64,000 nt of DNA from Rhinopithecus roxellana (GCF_007565055.1 NC_044556.1:135755808-135819807); one strand, 5' to 3'. Positions 45,094-56,587 are shown, counted from the stretch's first letter. Numbers and translations: made by a program. Notes: generated from the sequence alone by a model not told the origin.

Positions 45094-46138
45094 CTTTGTG
45101 GTTTTATCTGTCTCTGGTCTTTGATGATGGTGACGTACTGATGGGGTTTTGGTATAGGTGTCCTTCCTGTTTGATAGTTTTCCTTCTGACAGTCAGGACC
45201 CTCAGCTATAGGTCTGTTGGAGATTGCTTGAGGTCCACTCCAGACCTGTTTGCCTGGGTATCAGCAGCAGAGGTTGCAGAAGATAGAATATTGCTGAACA
45301 GCGAGTGTACCTGTCTGATTCTTACTTTGGAAGCTTCCTCTTAGGGGTGTACTCCACCCTGTGAGGTGTGGGGTGTCAGACTGCCCCTAGTGGGGGATGT
45401 CTCCCAGTTAGGCTACTCAGGGGTCAGGGACCCACTTGAGCAGGCAGTCTGTCCGTTCTCATATCTCAACCACCGTGTTAGGAGATCCACTGCTCTCTTC
45501 AAAGCTGCCAGACAGAGTCATTCGCGTCTGCACAGGCCTCTGCTGCTTCCCCTGTTGTTTTTTAGCTGTGCCCTGTCCCCAGAGGTGGAGTCTACAGAGA
45601 AAGGCAGGTTTCCTTGAGCTGCTGTGAGCTCCACCCAGTTGGAGCTTCCCAGCAGCTTTGTTTACCTACTTAAGCCTCAGCAATGGCAGGCGCCCCTCCC
45701 CCAGCCTCGCTGCTGCCTTGTGGTTAGATCGCCACAGACTGCTGTGTTAGCAATTAGGGAGGCTCCGTGGGCGTGGGACCCTCCTGGCCAGGTGTGGGAT
45801 ATATTCTCCTGGTGTGCCCGTTTGCTTAAAGCGCAGTATTGGGGTGGGAATGACCCGATTTTCCAGGTGTTGTGTGTCTCAGTTCCCCTGGCTAGGAAAA
45901 GGGATTCCCTTCCCCCTTGCACTTCTCAGGTGAGGCGATGCCTCGCCCTGCTTCAGCTCTCACTGGTCAGGCTGCAGCAGCTGACCAGCACCGATTGTCC
46001 GGCACTCCCTAGTGAGATGACCCCAGTACCTCAGTTGAAAATGCAGAAATCACCGGTCTTTTGTGTCGCTCGCGCTGGGAGTTGGAGACTGGAGCTGTTC
46101 CTATTCGGCCATCTTGCTCCGCTCCCCCCCTCCCCCCC
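45094..46138 (-). promoter_or_regulatory. L1 5' UTR with YY1-type site and antisense promoter region
   Basis: About 1.05 kb and GC-rich. The first bases (minus strand from 46118) read 'gcaagatggccg', the YY1-type site that sets the L1 start in humans. The plus-strand sequence here corresponds to the L1 antisense promoter region, including a conserved ORF0 start. Activity is inferred from the family. Confidence 0.85.
45683..45727 (+). pseudogene. L1 ORF0 start, truncated after 14 codons
   Basis: On the strand opposite to L1, 456 bases from its 5' end, 'gcaATGGCAGGCGCC' begins MAGAPPPASLLPCG and then TAG (45725-45727). Human ORF0 begins at the same place with nearly the same residues but runs about 70 codons. 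Here the start and Kozak context are kept and the frame is closed early. Confidence 0.8.
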
Positions 46139-46520
46139 GTTTCAGCTTTAAAGCCTTTGCCATGCTGTTTTCTCTGACTGAATATTCCTCCCCACTGCTC
46201 TTCGTCACCCAGTTGCCTGGCTAACTCATGTCCATCCTTCAGTTTAAATGTCACTTCCTCAGAGAGGCTTTCCTTAAACCCTCCAATTCAGTGTAAGTAC
46301 CTCCTGTGGTTTTCTAATTACACCCTGTAATTTTCCTCGTGGTACTTACTGTAATTGTAATTAAATATGCTTTTGTTTCATGTTCCACTAGCTCCATGAA
46401 GGCAACAATTAAGTCTGTTTTGTCCACAACAAAACAGACTCCCAGTGATAGGCCCAGAAACTATAAAGTTAGAAAAGGGCTTGGCATACAGTAGGTACTT
46501 AATACATCTTTTTTGGAAGA

Positions 46521-46771
46521 ATGAAAGCAAAACTTCTCATTCCAAATTCAGGGATGTTTTCCTGATGTTATACTGCCTTTCTGAGTAGCCCTTTTCACAT
46601 TTTTACTATCTCTTCTTCAGTTTTCCTTTTGTAAATTTAATTTTTTACTACCCCAAGTAAATTATAAATAAGCCTTTTATCATTAATATTTTCAACTACT
46701 GCATTAAACGTTTGAAAATGACCATGCCCTAAAAGGTTGTTAAGTCAGTGAAGGATGTTTGAGGGTCTTAT
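46521..46771. other. Unassigned DNA
   Basis: No feature recognised between the end of the L2 and the next Alu. Confidence 0.4.
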
Positions 46772-47071
46772 TTTTGTTTTTGTTTTTTTTTAAGACAGAA
46801 TCTTGCTCTGTCACCCAGGCTGGAGTGCAGTGGCGTGATCTCAGCTCCCTGCAACCCCCGCCTCCAGGGTTCAAGCAGTTCTCCTGCCTCAGCCTCCCGA
46901 GTAGCTAGGATTAAAGGCATCCACCACTGTGCCTGGCTGATTTTTATATTTTTAGTAGAGACAGGGTTTCACCATGTTGGCCAGGCTGGTCTCGAACTCC
47001 TGACCTCGTGATCCGCCCACCTCGGCCTCCCAAAGTGCTGGGATTACAGGTGTGAGCCATCTCGCCTGACC
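46772..47071 (-). mobile_element. Alu (AluS-like)
   Basis: Antisense full-length Alu from 'gtttttttttaagacagaatcttgctctgtc' to 'gagccatctcgcctgacc'. The flanks 'gagggtcttatttt' and 'gaggttcttattct' form an imperfect target duplication. Confidence 0.93.
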
Positions 47072-47755
47072 CTGAGGTTCTTATTCTTAAGGTATTAAAT
47101 ACTAGTCCATATTGGACGTTCCCATTTTCTATACAACTCTGTTTTCTTCCTTTATTTCCTCAGTGGAGTCTATACTTTTCAAATATCTGCCAATTGGCCT
47201 TTCCACACAAAACAATTCCCTTCTTTTCAAATTTATTTTAATTTGAGGTTGAAGGTGACCATTTTTTCTCTAACCTAGACTGAATTAAAAATTATAGATA
47301 GGTAAGTGATGCAGAGAGTAGCCCCCCATATAGAGGAGGCTTGGTAATAGTGAGAGCTACCATTTCTTAAGGAGAGGCTCTGTGACAAACATAAGATATA
47401 CATACATCATATCCAACCCTCACAAGAATCTTGGAATAGAAATGTTATTGTTTTTATTTGCATTAAGTTATTTTCTGCTGTGTAACACCCACCCAGTCCC
47501 CAATTTCCAATTTAGCTTAAACAACACACATTCTTAAAACTCACAGCTTCTGTGGGTCAGAAATGCAGGCCCTGCTTAGCTGGGTCCTCTGCTTCAAGGT
47601 CCTCCACAAAGCTGCACTGAACAGGTGGGCTGATGCTGCAGCCATCTCAAGGCTCAATTATGGAAGGTCCACTTTCAAGCTTTCAGTAAATTGTATTTCC
47701 ATCTTATGTGGCTCTTGGCAGACCTCAGTTCCTTACTGGCTATTGGTCAGAGACA

Positions 47756-47798
<43 letters not shown>

Positions 47799-48010
47799 GA
47801 GAAAGAGAGAGAGAGAGGCAGCACTAGATGGAAGTTATATTACTTATGTGACCTAAGCTTGCAGGTGATAGCTCATCACTTTTGCCACATTCTATTCATT
47901 AGAAGCAATGCACTAGGTTCAACCTACCCACACTGGTAGGGAATTACACAAGGGCATGAATGCCAGAAGGTATGCGTTGGGGGCTATCTTAGAGGTTGCC
48001 CACAACATAC
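47072..48010. other. Old repeat-derived DNA with an embedded microsatellite
   Basis: From about 47465 ('ttattttctgctgtgtaacaccc...cttctgtgggtcagaaatgcagg') to about 48005 ('acacaagggcatgaatgccagaagg...ggctatcttagagg') this resembles an ancient dispersed repeat I cannot name. The (GT)n(GA)n run at 47759-47816 lies within it. 47072-47464 is unassigned. Confidence 0.5.
47759..47816 (+). repeat. (GT)n(GA)n microsatellite
   Basis: About 17 GT units followed by GA-rich sequence, the same compound type as at 12436. Confidence 0.97.
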
Positions 48011-48534
48011 TTGGACAGAAAAAAAAGAAAAGAGGTGCAGTTAAATTGATCAGTGATGAGGCTGGAATTCAAGCCTCAATCCATCAGATCCAGGCCCCTC
48101 ATTCCTTCAATTGCATTTTGAAGTCTTATGGTGTTCAAAAAATGATTGTTGTTGAAGATGATTCTAACATCACAAATTGATGCCATAAAATAAAACCAGG
48201 TATTTTTCATACCCATAGACTAAACTTGTAGGCCATTCATTTAATAATGGCCTACATTTGTTCTGAAGAAATACTGGGTTAGTTCATCAATATAGGAGAG
48301 AAACATGGACAACAATGCAGAGGGTGCAACCTAAGAGTGGTGGGTGGTGTTCTGAGTGATAGACATAGCTAATGATTACTGCAGGATCATAGAAGATTGA
48401 CACAGCTTCTACCCAAATAAACAGTAAATGTAGTCAGGGTTGTTGGCCTAAGTAATCAAGTATCTAATAATTCCATAGGTTCCTGCTTGGTGTAGAAATA
48501 AGTCTCTCAGGCCTAAGATTATTTATTTATTTTT
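48011..48534. other. Unassigned DNA
   Basis: No gene or repeat recognised. Confidence 0.4.
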
Positions 48535-48682
48535 CCTTTTTACATAATTAAAAAAAATTTCTGTAGAGTTGGAGTGTTGCTACATTGCACAGGCTAGTCT
48601 CGAACTCCTGGGCTCAGGTGATCTTCCTGCTTTGGCATCCCAAAATGTTGGGATTACAGGCATGAGCCACTGTACCCTACCT
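48535..48682 (-). mobile_element. Alu right monomer (FRAM-like)
   Basis: Antisense single Alu arm from 'tttctgtagagttggagtgttgc' to 'gcatgagccactgtaccc'. Confidence 0.85.
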
Positions 48683-48926
48683 AAGATTATTTCATTTATT
48701 TCTATTTTTTTCTGTTCAATTTTTGAGTGCTGTCCATTCTGTATTTTCTGTACTCCAACTCTTTAGATGGATAATAAAGTCACCCTTGCATATTCCCCCC
48801 TTCCTTTTCTTTTAACCTGTATCCGATTCATTCAGAACCTTTTTTTAAGCCTGTGTTCAGATTCACTGTGTTCAATTTCTGCCTTTACTCAGGCAGAAAA
48901 AAAAGGTCAATTAAAAAAGTCTTTGG

Positions 48927-49248
48927 GCCAGGCACGGTGGCTCATGCCTGTAATCCCAGCACTTTGAGAAGCTGAGGTGGGCTGATCACCTGAGGTCAGG
49001 AGTTCGAGACCAGCCTGGCCAATATGGTGAAACCCCATCTCTACTAAAAATATAAAAATTAACTGGGCATGGTAGCACACGCTTGTAATCCCATCTACTT
49101 GAGAGGCTGAGGCAGGAGAATTGCTTGAGCCTGGGAGACGGAGATTGCAGTGAGCCGAGATCATACCACTGCACTCTAGTCTGGGTGACAGAGCGAGACT
49201 CTGACTCAAAATAATAATAACAATAATAATAACAACAATAACAACAAA
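48927..49248 (+). mobile_element. Alu (AluS-like) with (AAT/AAC)n tail
   Basis: Full-length sense Alu. The tail is an AAT/AAC-type repeat. Flanks 'aaaagtctttggg' and 'aaatgactttggg' are an imperfect target duplication. Confidence 0.94.
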
Positions 49249-51284
49249 ATGACTTTGGGTGCTGACCACTGGAGATAACAGGGAATGACAGGGCCTATCA
49301 CCATCCCTTCTGTCCTTGACTTCTATCCCAACTTCTGTCCCTCTGCTTTTGCACTCCCAGAGGCTCCACAGCAGACAGGCTGTAGCAACTGCCAGGCTCT
49401 TCTTCCTGTAAGCATTTATGGCTTGAACTCAAGATTTTCAAGGGCTTTAAATCCTAATTGTAAAGGTTATTCTTCATATCACTAAAGCTAGTGCTGAAAC
49501 AAAATGGGCATAACGTTGCTTGATGTCCACTAACTGGTCATCGACTGTCATGGAAAGCCGGGTGTTTTGTTATTCTTTAGAATCTGGGGATGAGAATCTG
49601 AATAGAGTAGCATTTTGTAGTTCACATACTTTCTCCTAACCTTTTTTTTAGAGCAAAAATGAAAAAGAGGGAAGTACATTTTTTAAGTGAATAATATTCT
49701 TCTCTACATGTAAAAAAAGCTTGGGAAATATGCTATTTAGAATATATGGATTCTGTCTTCTTGACGCTTCTATGAATTCATTACAGGTCACAGAATATAA
49801 TTGACTCTGCATGAAACTTAGAGAACAGCTTGGTCTTCATAATAACCCTTCCAAGGTGCTCTCTCAATGTCAAATTGCGAAGAAAATGCTCTTATCAGAT
49901 CTGTTGAATGTTTCTACATTATAGAAATAGAAGAAAGGCCAAGGATTTTATGCTAATCTCCTGTTTAAATCTCATCTAGAAGAAATAACTTATGTGTAAG
50001 TGAAGAGAAAATTAGCACCTTTTCTCGATAAGTGTCAAGGTACATGAGCCCTTTGTTAGAATAAAGTCTAGGGAAACAAGATAACCATAGTCAGCTTGAT
50101 GGCAGGTAACCAGCCCTGTGTAATTTGGCTTTCTTTGAGATTTCCTTTTACATAAGTGCTAAAAAACAAAACAAAACAAAAAAACTCCTGGCAATTGTGC
50201 AACTGAATTGCCAGTGTCTTTCTTTCTTAGACAAGAATGACTTCTTATTCATGTGACAGTCATGAATAAGAAGAGAATACACTCTGGTACACTTAACTCC
50301 CTTGAGGGCACTTTAACAAATAGCTCTACAGATCATTATTAAGTTGAGTTCGAAGAACATGTTTCTCCCTCAACTCAGTAACACATTTAGTGGTATATGT
50401 GATGCAGTCAGCCAATGGTCCATAGATGTTTTACAATTCTCAGGGTTGGCCTTAATATAATTTATATCACAAAAAGTCCAGAACTTCTCTACTGACCAAA
50501 GTTCTTAAAAGACAACAGCAGCACTGTAAAAATCGTGGTGTCTGATCTTTTCATCTGGAAGGCACACATGGTATTTATATGCCTTACTGAAACTGCCCCG
50601 ATGGAATCAAAGAATTTTAGAGCCAGAAGGAAATTTAGACATATAGTCAAAAATGGTGATGTTTCTAAAGAAATAACCTTTTAAAATCCCATAGTACTTA
50701 GGTGAGCCTGCCATTCTATTGAATAGTGGTGAAGCCCGGCTGGACTCAGAAGGATTCTAGTTATGGGTACAGAAATAAATCTTGGGTGATTTAGGCAGAA
50801 AAAAAAAAGATTGACAACTCACAGCTTACATCTCCAGGAAGGTTAGAGAGCCAGAATCAGAAAGGAGTTGAAAGAGGGGATTGCTGGGCTGCAGGCAGCA
50901 CCATATTTCAGAGCCAGTCCTGCGAGGTCACTGGTGTAACTCTCACAGACCTCTGGACCCTGTTGGGTAGATAATGCTGGTGGCACTGCCCCCCTTGGAA
51001 AATGAATGTGTCAGTCAAGGCTGCCTCTGCCACCAACATGATGGATTCCCCCGTGTCTCTGCTTGTCAGTGTCATGATATCCCAATTTGAAAGATGTAGC
51101 TTATTGGGAGATCCGGTTACCAGGGGCTCAGGGAAGTGAGTAACTAGCTTTATACAGAGGGACATTCTTTAAACATACGAAGAGGGTTTAGATCATTGGA
51201 AATAATAAAAAAAATTGATAAATGTCCAGTATGCCAGGTCCCTTGTCTTGCAGTTTTCCCGAACTTCACTTCATGGTTTTATAT
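49249..51284. other. Unassigned DNA, 2.0 kb
   Basis: The longest stretch here without a recognisable young repeat. I see no exon, RNA or repeat I can name. Notable short features are an inverted pair 'cttcttattcatg' / 'catgaataagaag' at 50241-50272 and an A/C-rich run at 50161-50182. A frame of 85 codons on the minus strand (51165-50908) lacks any motif. Confidence 0.45.
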
Positions 51285-51400
51285 ATAGTTCATTCAACGT
51301 AAGTTTATTGAGAGGGTAGAGGGTTCTGAGAATATAACCATGAATTAGGTACTTCCTGTTCTTCAGGATCTTATAGATACTCAGCCCTGTAAAGAGAAAT
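51285..51400. mobile_element. L2-like LINE fragment
   Basis: 'tcattcaacgtaagtttattgag' and 'gagaatataaccatgaattaggtacttcc' resemble an L2-type 3' segment. Diverged. Confidence 0.4.
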
Positions 51401-51590
51401 CCTAATAAAACAGAAAGAATGTAGTAATAGAGGTATGAGCCAATGGTCCAACAAACTAAATTCCTCCCTAATCTAGTAAATAGACTATATTCTTCCAGTT
51501 ACCCAGGAAATTAGATTATTCTACAATAATTTTCTAGGTTAGATAAATTATATAGTTATTTGTCTGCTTGCTAGTAGTTTAGGAGTTCTG

Positions 51591-51633
51591 ACACACACAC
51601 ACATACACACACCCACACACATACACACACACA

Positions 51634-51675
<42 letters not shown>
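51591..51675 (+). repeat. (CA)n microsatellite
   Basis: About 40 CA units with a few interruptions (T, C, G), the longest pure part about 51635-51675. Likely polymorphic. Confidence 0.98.
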
Positions 51676-51678
<3 letters not shown>

Positions 51679-52114
51679 CCTAGAGGGACAGGTATTGTGT
51701 TCTTATTGGAAATAAACTTACCATTTTCATACCTGGTAGAATAAACATTATTATTTTTATCTTTTTGTCCAATAAACATTTAACAAATGAAAATACTGGA
51801 TTGTAGTGAATTTTGCTTGGTTTGAAAATATAAATTTGGATTTAATTTATTCTTATCTTGAAATTTAACAATAAAGGTTAAAAGTAATCTATTTCACTTA
51901 TTCTTTTCTTTCTTTCTGTACAAAGATATGTACGTAATAAAGTTTTCATCAATTGTGGTCTTTGCTCAGACATTTATATTAGAAATAGTAAGATCAGACA
52001 TGTTTTTAATATACTGAAAGGAAATACGTTTTATTTGCTGAAGGCCCATGGGAAAATTGTGAAAGGAAGTTTGTTTTCAGTTCCACTGAGCACGGACCCT
52101 GTCGCGCTTTTAAA
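51676..52114. other. Unassigned AT-rich DNA
   Basis: No gene or repeat recognised. Confidence 0.4.
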
Positions 52115-52124
52115 AGCCTTTCCC

Positions 52125-52733
52125 AGCCAGTCGCGGTGGCTCATGCCTGTAATCTCACCACTTTGGGAGGCGGAGGAGCGTGGATCACGAGAGCAGGAGA
52201 TCAGACCATCCTGGCTAACATGGTAAAACCCCGTCTCTACTAAAAATACAAAAAATTAGGCCGGGCGCCATGTCTCACGCCTGTAATCCCAGCACTTTGG
52301 GAGGCCGAGGCGGGCGGATCACGAGGTCAGGAGATCGAGATGATTCCATCCCAGCTCACACAGTGAAACCCCGTCTCTACTAAAAATACAAAAAACTAGC
52401 CGGGCGAAGTGGTGGGCGCCTGTAGTCCCAGCTACTCAAGAGGCTGAGGCAGGAGAATGGCGTAAACCCGGGAGGCGGAGCTTGCAGTGAGCCTAGATCA
52501 CGCCACTGCACTCCAGCCTGGGCGACAGAACGAGACTGCGTCTCAAAAAAAAAAAACTAGCAGGGCGTGGTGGCGGGCACCTGCAGTCCCAGCTACTCAG
52601 GAAGCTGAGGCAGGAGAATGGCATGAACCCGGGAGGTGGAGCTTGCAGTGAGCGGAGATCTCGCCACTGCACTCCAGCCTGGGCGACAGAGCAAGACTCT
52701 GTCTCAAAAAAAAAAAAAAAAAAAAAAAAAAAC
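52125..52733 (+). mobile_element. AluY with a second AluY nested in its A-rich linker
   Basis: Outer Alu: left part 52125-52258, right part 52560-52733, with exact target duplication 'agcctttccc' at 52115-52124 and 52734-52743. Inner AluY 52259-52550 sits in the middle A-rich linker with target copies 'aaaaaatta' and 'aaaaaacta'. Both are in the same direction. Confidence 0.94.
52259..52550 (+). mobile_element. Inner AluY of the nest
   Basis: 'ggccgggcgccatgtctcacgcc' start, AluY-type body, 'ggaggcggagcttgcagtgagcc' right arm, and an A-tail. Younger than the Alu it disrupts. Confidence 0.93.
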
Positions 52734-52944
52734 AGCCTTTCCCTCCTGCCAGGCAACACTCCCTTGTGCTCTGTGTCCTGGGCTTGACTGCAATGGAGCA
52801 GGCTGGAGTAGCTCGAGGGCCCCTCCTTTCTGTGCTGTTTGCTGCTGTTTCTACCATCATTTTTCTTTAACCAATTTTGTATTTTTCCCCCTGGGTTTGG
52901 TTCCAGATGGCACTTAGCTGAACTGATACAGATGGATAAATAGA

Positions 52945-53070
52945 TAACTTTTTCTAGAAACAGGGTCTCACTATGTTGCTCAGGCTGGTCTTGAACTCCT
53001 GGGCTCGAGTTATGCTCCCATCTCACCCTCCTGAGTAGCTGGGACTACAGGTGAGCGCCACTGTATCCAT
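52945..53070 (-). mobile_element. Alu monomer fragment
   Basis: 'tctagaaacagggtctcactatgttgctcaggctggtcttgaac' through 'gggactacaggtgagcgccactg' is a single diverged antisense Alu arm. Confidence 0.8.
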
Positions 53071-53166
53071 GAACTGATAAACATATTAATTTTGTAATGA
53101 ATGAAAGGGGACTAGAGGGGAGCTGAAGAATTTATGCTCCATGTCGATGTCCTTCGTTCTCTCTTC

Positions 53167-53167
<1 letters not shown>

Positions 53168-53226
<59 letters not shown>
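53168..53226 (+). repeat. (TA)n microsatellite
   Basis: About 29 uninterrupted TA units, replacing the end of the Alu fragment that follows. Length is likely variable and prone to assembly error. Confidence 0.97.
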
Positions 53227-53227
<1 letters not shown>

Positions 53228-53230
<3 letters not shown>

Positions 53231-53380
53231 CATGCCCAACTAATTTTTTGTATTTTCAGTAGAGAGAGAGTTTCACTATGTTGGCCAGGCTGGTCTGAAA
53301 CTCCTGACCTCAGGCGATCCACCCTCCTCGGCCTCCCAAAGTGCTGGGATTACAGGCGTGAGCCACCCCGCCCCACCATC
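53228..53380 (-). mobile_element. Alu right half (AluS-like)
   Basis: 'accatgcccaactaattttttgtattttcagtagagagag' to 'gattacaggcgtgagccaccccgcccc', antisense. The other half is missing at the (TA)n. Confidence 0.88.
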
Positions 53381-53399
53381 TTCTAACAATTATTGTTAC

Positions 53400-53565
53400 C
53401 GTATACTGAATGTTTCTGACAGGCTGCTGAGCTCTTTATAATCCTCACACCAACATTTGTAGGCAAGTATTAACAGTAGTGTTTCCATTTTACAGAGTCA
53501 TGAACATTATATGACTTCTTTAAAATCACACATATATTACTGGGATTTAAATTTAGATCAGTATG
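53400..53565 (-). mobile_element. MIR, antisense
   Basis: 'ctttataatcctcacaccaac' and 'ccattttacagagtcatgaac' match the antisense MIR core. Confidence 0.7.
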
Positions 53566-53942
53566 ATCACAAAGTGATGTATTTCTGTTAAGAAATAATT
53601 TCATTTCTGCAAACTCTTGTGCCTTCCCTCTAATTTAAGATTATTCATAATAAAGTCTGTGTCTGTATATTTTCTTTTCTTTTCTGGGGTTTTAAGTTTC
53701 CCTCTTTTCCTTCATTCATTTTTCAGAACTGTTTTCATTCATTTGTTTCTTCTTTTACTTTATAATTCCTTTCCTTGCTATCTGTAATAGTAAACCATGC
53801 ACCAAATTTGAGGTAGCTGTGGGTAGATCAATTTAGTTTTATACATAGGCAGTGGCCTGCATGTCCTGGATGCAAAAATGAATCAAAACAAAACAAAACT
53901 GCCCCAAAAAACCCCTAGCGTATATAAAAGTATAAGAAGATA

Positions 53943-54396
53943 GGCTGGCTAGGGCTCTCATAACAAATTATTGTAAATAGCATGGCTTAAAACAACTGAA
54001 ATTTATTCCCTCACAGTTCTGGAGGCTAGCGGTTTGAAATCAAGGTGTTGACAGGGCCAGACTTCTTCTGAAGGCTCTAGGGAAGAATCTTTCTTTGCTT
54101 CTTTTTAGCTTCTTGAGGTTCCTTAGCCTCTGACATTCCTTGGACTATAGATTCATCAGTACAATCTTTGCCTTTGTTGTTACATGGCCCTGTGTGTGTG
54201 TCTCTGTGTTTCTTCTCCTCTTCTTCTAAGGAAGTCAGTCACTTTGGATTAAGGGCCCACGCTACTCCAGTATGACCTCATCTTAACTAATTTTATCTGC
54301 AATTACATTTATTTTCAAATAAGATCACATTCTGAGGTTCTAGGGGTTAGGACTTCAACATATCTTTTGAGGGGACACAATTCAACACATAACAGC
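53943..54396 (-). mobile_element. MLT1 (MaLR) LTR, antisense
   Basis: Colinear antisense MLT1 blocks: 'gcttaaaacaactgaaatttattccctcacagttctggaggctag', 'ggtgttgacagggcc', 'aaataagatcacattctgaggttctaggggttaggacttcaacatat', 'gggacacaattcaac'. The ends define a complete solo LTR. Confidence 0.9.
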
Positions 54397-54724
54397 CTGC
54401 TACCAGTTAACATTAATTTTCCTTCTTGTGATTCCTTAGAGGTTTGAGTTTGTGCTGTCATTAAAAAAAAAGTGTGAAAAGTAGCCATAACATATAATTA
54501 TATGGAGAACAATGTAGGTAGGCCTTGAAAAATTATTTAATGAGCATCTAATTGTGCCTGGAGCTAGGCATTATGGAAGATACAAGAGTAATAAAATCAC
54601 ACCATTGTTAGAAAAGCAAATTCTCAGGATCTAGCACAGATCAAATGAATCCGAGTCCGCATTTTAGCAAGAGCCTAGACTGCAAGGATCAAAATGGCTG
54701 GGTAGCTTCACTGACTCCAAGGCA

Positions 54725-54998
54725 GCTGTTCTTAAACTCTGTTGCAATTTAGAAGAGTCGTGATGGCTGGGCTGCACCCCATGAAAATTAAATAAAAATT
54801 TCTGAGACTGGGATCCAGGCAACAGTATTAAAAAACAAAAATAAAACCCTATATGCAGTTACAACGTTGCTTCTTAAATTATAAAGTACATACGAATCAC
54901 CTGGGATCTTGCTAAAATGCAGATTCTGATTCATTAGGTCTGGGTGGACCCTAAGAACTTGCATTTTTAACCAGTTCCCAGGTGATGCTGTTGTAATT
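54725..54998. mobile_element. Two adjacent hAT-Charlie MITE fragments (MER5-type)
   Basis: First fragment 54725-54825 ('cagctgttcttaaactctg', 'gctgggctgcacccc', 'gggatccaggcaacag'). Second 54868-54998 ('ttgcttcttaaattataaagtacatacgaatcacctggg', 'agattctgattcattaggtctgggtgg', 'ccagttcccaggtgatgctg'). The second is clearly MER5A-like, the first a relative. Confidence 0.75.
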
Positions 54999-55738
54999 TT
55001 ATTTATCTTGTATTCTCCACAATGTCTAGTTCCATGCACAAGTAGATGCTAATTAAATATTTTTTGAAAGGCAAAATTTTCTAATTTCAGAATTAGTAAA
55101 TATTTCAGATATAAAGGAAGAAATAGGCTTCACAACGTTTAATTTGGAAGTACTTCAAAGGAAAAAAAAATTTTTTCTCAGACTTGAGGAAGGCAAAAAC
55201 ACTTCAAACAAAATGTCTTTTGTTTTCTCAGGATTCTCTATGAGAAAATAGACTCAATAAGAGATAACAGCTTGGGTTGTTTTTCTGTTCCTCTTACACA
55301 GTTGCTTCAAGTTTCATTATTAGGTTCCCTGGGTACAACACTCGAGAATCATTCCCAGACTGTATTAAGTTCCTGCAGAGTGATTATTTCATTACAAGCG
55401 ATGTATACAGATTGATGGCTTCATAAACAATAGATCTCCCAGAACTCTCTATTACGGTTCACACCAGTAATGTATTGTTTTCTGTTTCATAGGAAATACA
55501 TCCCAGATATGTCCGAGGATGCTGTTTAGGATAAGAGTTATGTGATTTCTCAGTCCCCAAAGTTTAAAGTGTTTGACTTGATTTAAAACCATTCTTCTTT
55601 AAAACAGAATTCAATGCAGACAATTTCAGATATTTGTTCTTAGACATTCTAAGAGTAAGACTATAAAATGAACTATTCTGTAGATGTGGCTCATCGTTCT
55701 TACTTCCCTTATCCTCTTTGCTGCAAACCTCCACACAC
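54999..55738. other. Unassigned DNA
   Basis: No gene or repeat recognised. Confidence 0.4.
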
Positions 55739-55875
55739 TTTTTTTTTTTTAAGAGACTGGGTCTTGCTGTTTTGTCCAGGCTGGTCTTGAACTCCTGGGC
55801 TCAAGAGATCCTCCCTCCTCAGTTTCTGGAGTAGCTGGGACTACAGGCGCATACCACTTTGTGGTTGATTTTTTC
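55739..55875 (-). mobile_element. Alu monomer
   Basis: 'ttttttttttaagagactgggtcttgctgttttgtccaggctggtc' to 'gactacaggcgcataccac', single antisense arm. Confidence 0.82.
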
Positions 55876-56570
55876 CTATCCTCTTTTTTAAAGGTGTTTT
55901 TTACCTCTGCCTTAGAGCAAGGATGGTATAATTCATCTGGTTTTATAACAAATGCAAACCAGATACAATAATAATCTACTCAGCCCTGTGTGTTCAAATG
56001 CAGTTTGCACTCAGCACTGCACTAGATGTCCCTGCCCTCCATTCCTCCCTCTATTTTCCCCTCCATCCCTTGGGCATTTGTCCAAGTCCACATTATTCTA
56101 TTTGATTGTCTGAGTATTGATATGTGTTATCTATACATTCTAGGTACTGAACCCAGGGCTAAGTATACTGTGATGAATAAAACACACCATTCCCTAAAAC
56201 CTTCCTTAGTTTTCTCTTTTGTTGAACTACTCATGTATTTTTAGTGAGTACAATGACATTTAGGATTAAATTGCTCTCTAATTTTTCTCCTGTGATCTAT
56301 TTTTGACTTGCTAAGTAGATCAAAGGCTTATCGAAGATTTTGCATTGGTAATATTCACAAAGAAAATGTATACCTGAACTGCTGAAGAGGCTCTGGAAAA
56401 GTATAGGAGCACCTGTCGTAACTTCTAGGGTCATGGAAGACTTAGGAGAGGACATCTAAGCTAAGTAGGATGAGTAGGATGTAATCAGGTGAAGAGTGAA
56501 AGTGGGGAAAAGGCTGGCAGAGTGTAGGATTCCATTCCATATTCAAGAAGTGGTTTTGCAAAGAGAAGAT
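55876..56570. other. Mostly unassigned DNA, weak L2 trace
   Basis: 56135-56210 ('acattctaggtactgaacccagggctaagtatactgtgatgaataaaac') resembles an L2 segment. Otherwise nothing is recognised. Confidence 0.4.
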
Positions 56571-56587
56571 AAAGTATAGCATGTTTA

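Larger units (their letters stand above)
39663..46138 (-). mobile_element. Full-length L1 (Old World monkey L1PA-type), antisense
   Basis: Starts at 46138 with a G-rich stretch followed by 'gcaagatggccgaatagg', and ends at a poly-A tail (T-run 39663-39672). The exact 10-bp target duplication 'gtttcagctt' lies at 39653-39662 and 46139-46148. After removing an AluY insertion (42901-43198) the L1 is about 6.2 kb, the normal full length. The order is 5' UTR (46138-45094), ORF1 (45093-44086), 63-bp spacer, ORF2 (44022-39887, broken), short 3' UTR. Confidence 0.97.
39230..46520 (+). mobile_element. L2 LINE 3' region, split by a full-length L1
   Basis: Left part 39230-39662 ('gttcctcaaacatgccaagcttg') and right part 46139-46520 ('gcctttgccatgctgttttctctgactgaatattcc', 'aatgtcacttcctcagagaggctttcctt', 'ctccatgaaggcaacaattaagtctg', 'gcatacagtaggtacttaatac') are consecutive pieces of one sense L2. 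The antisense L1 (39663-46138) sits exactly at the join. Only the outer segments are L2. Confidence 0.85.

Noticed and set aside
45624..46151. 175-codon plus-strand frame through the L1 5' UTR
   Set aside because: In a different frame from ORF0; it runs out of the L1 into flanking L2 DNA and is explained by low stop density in GC-rich DNA.
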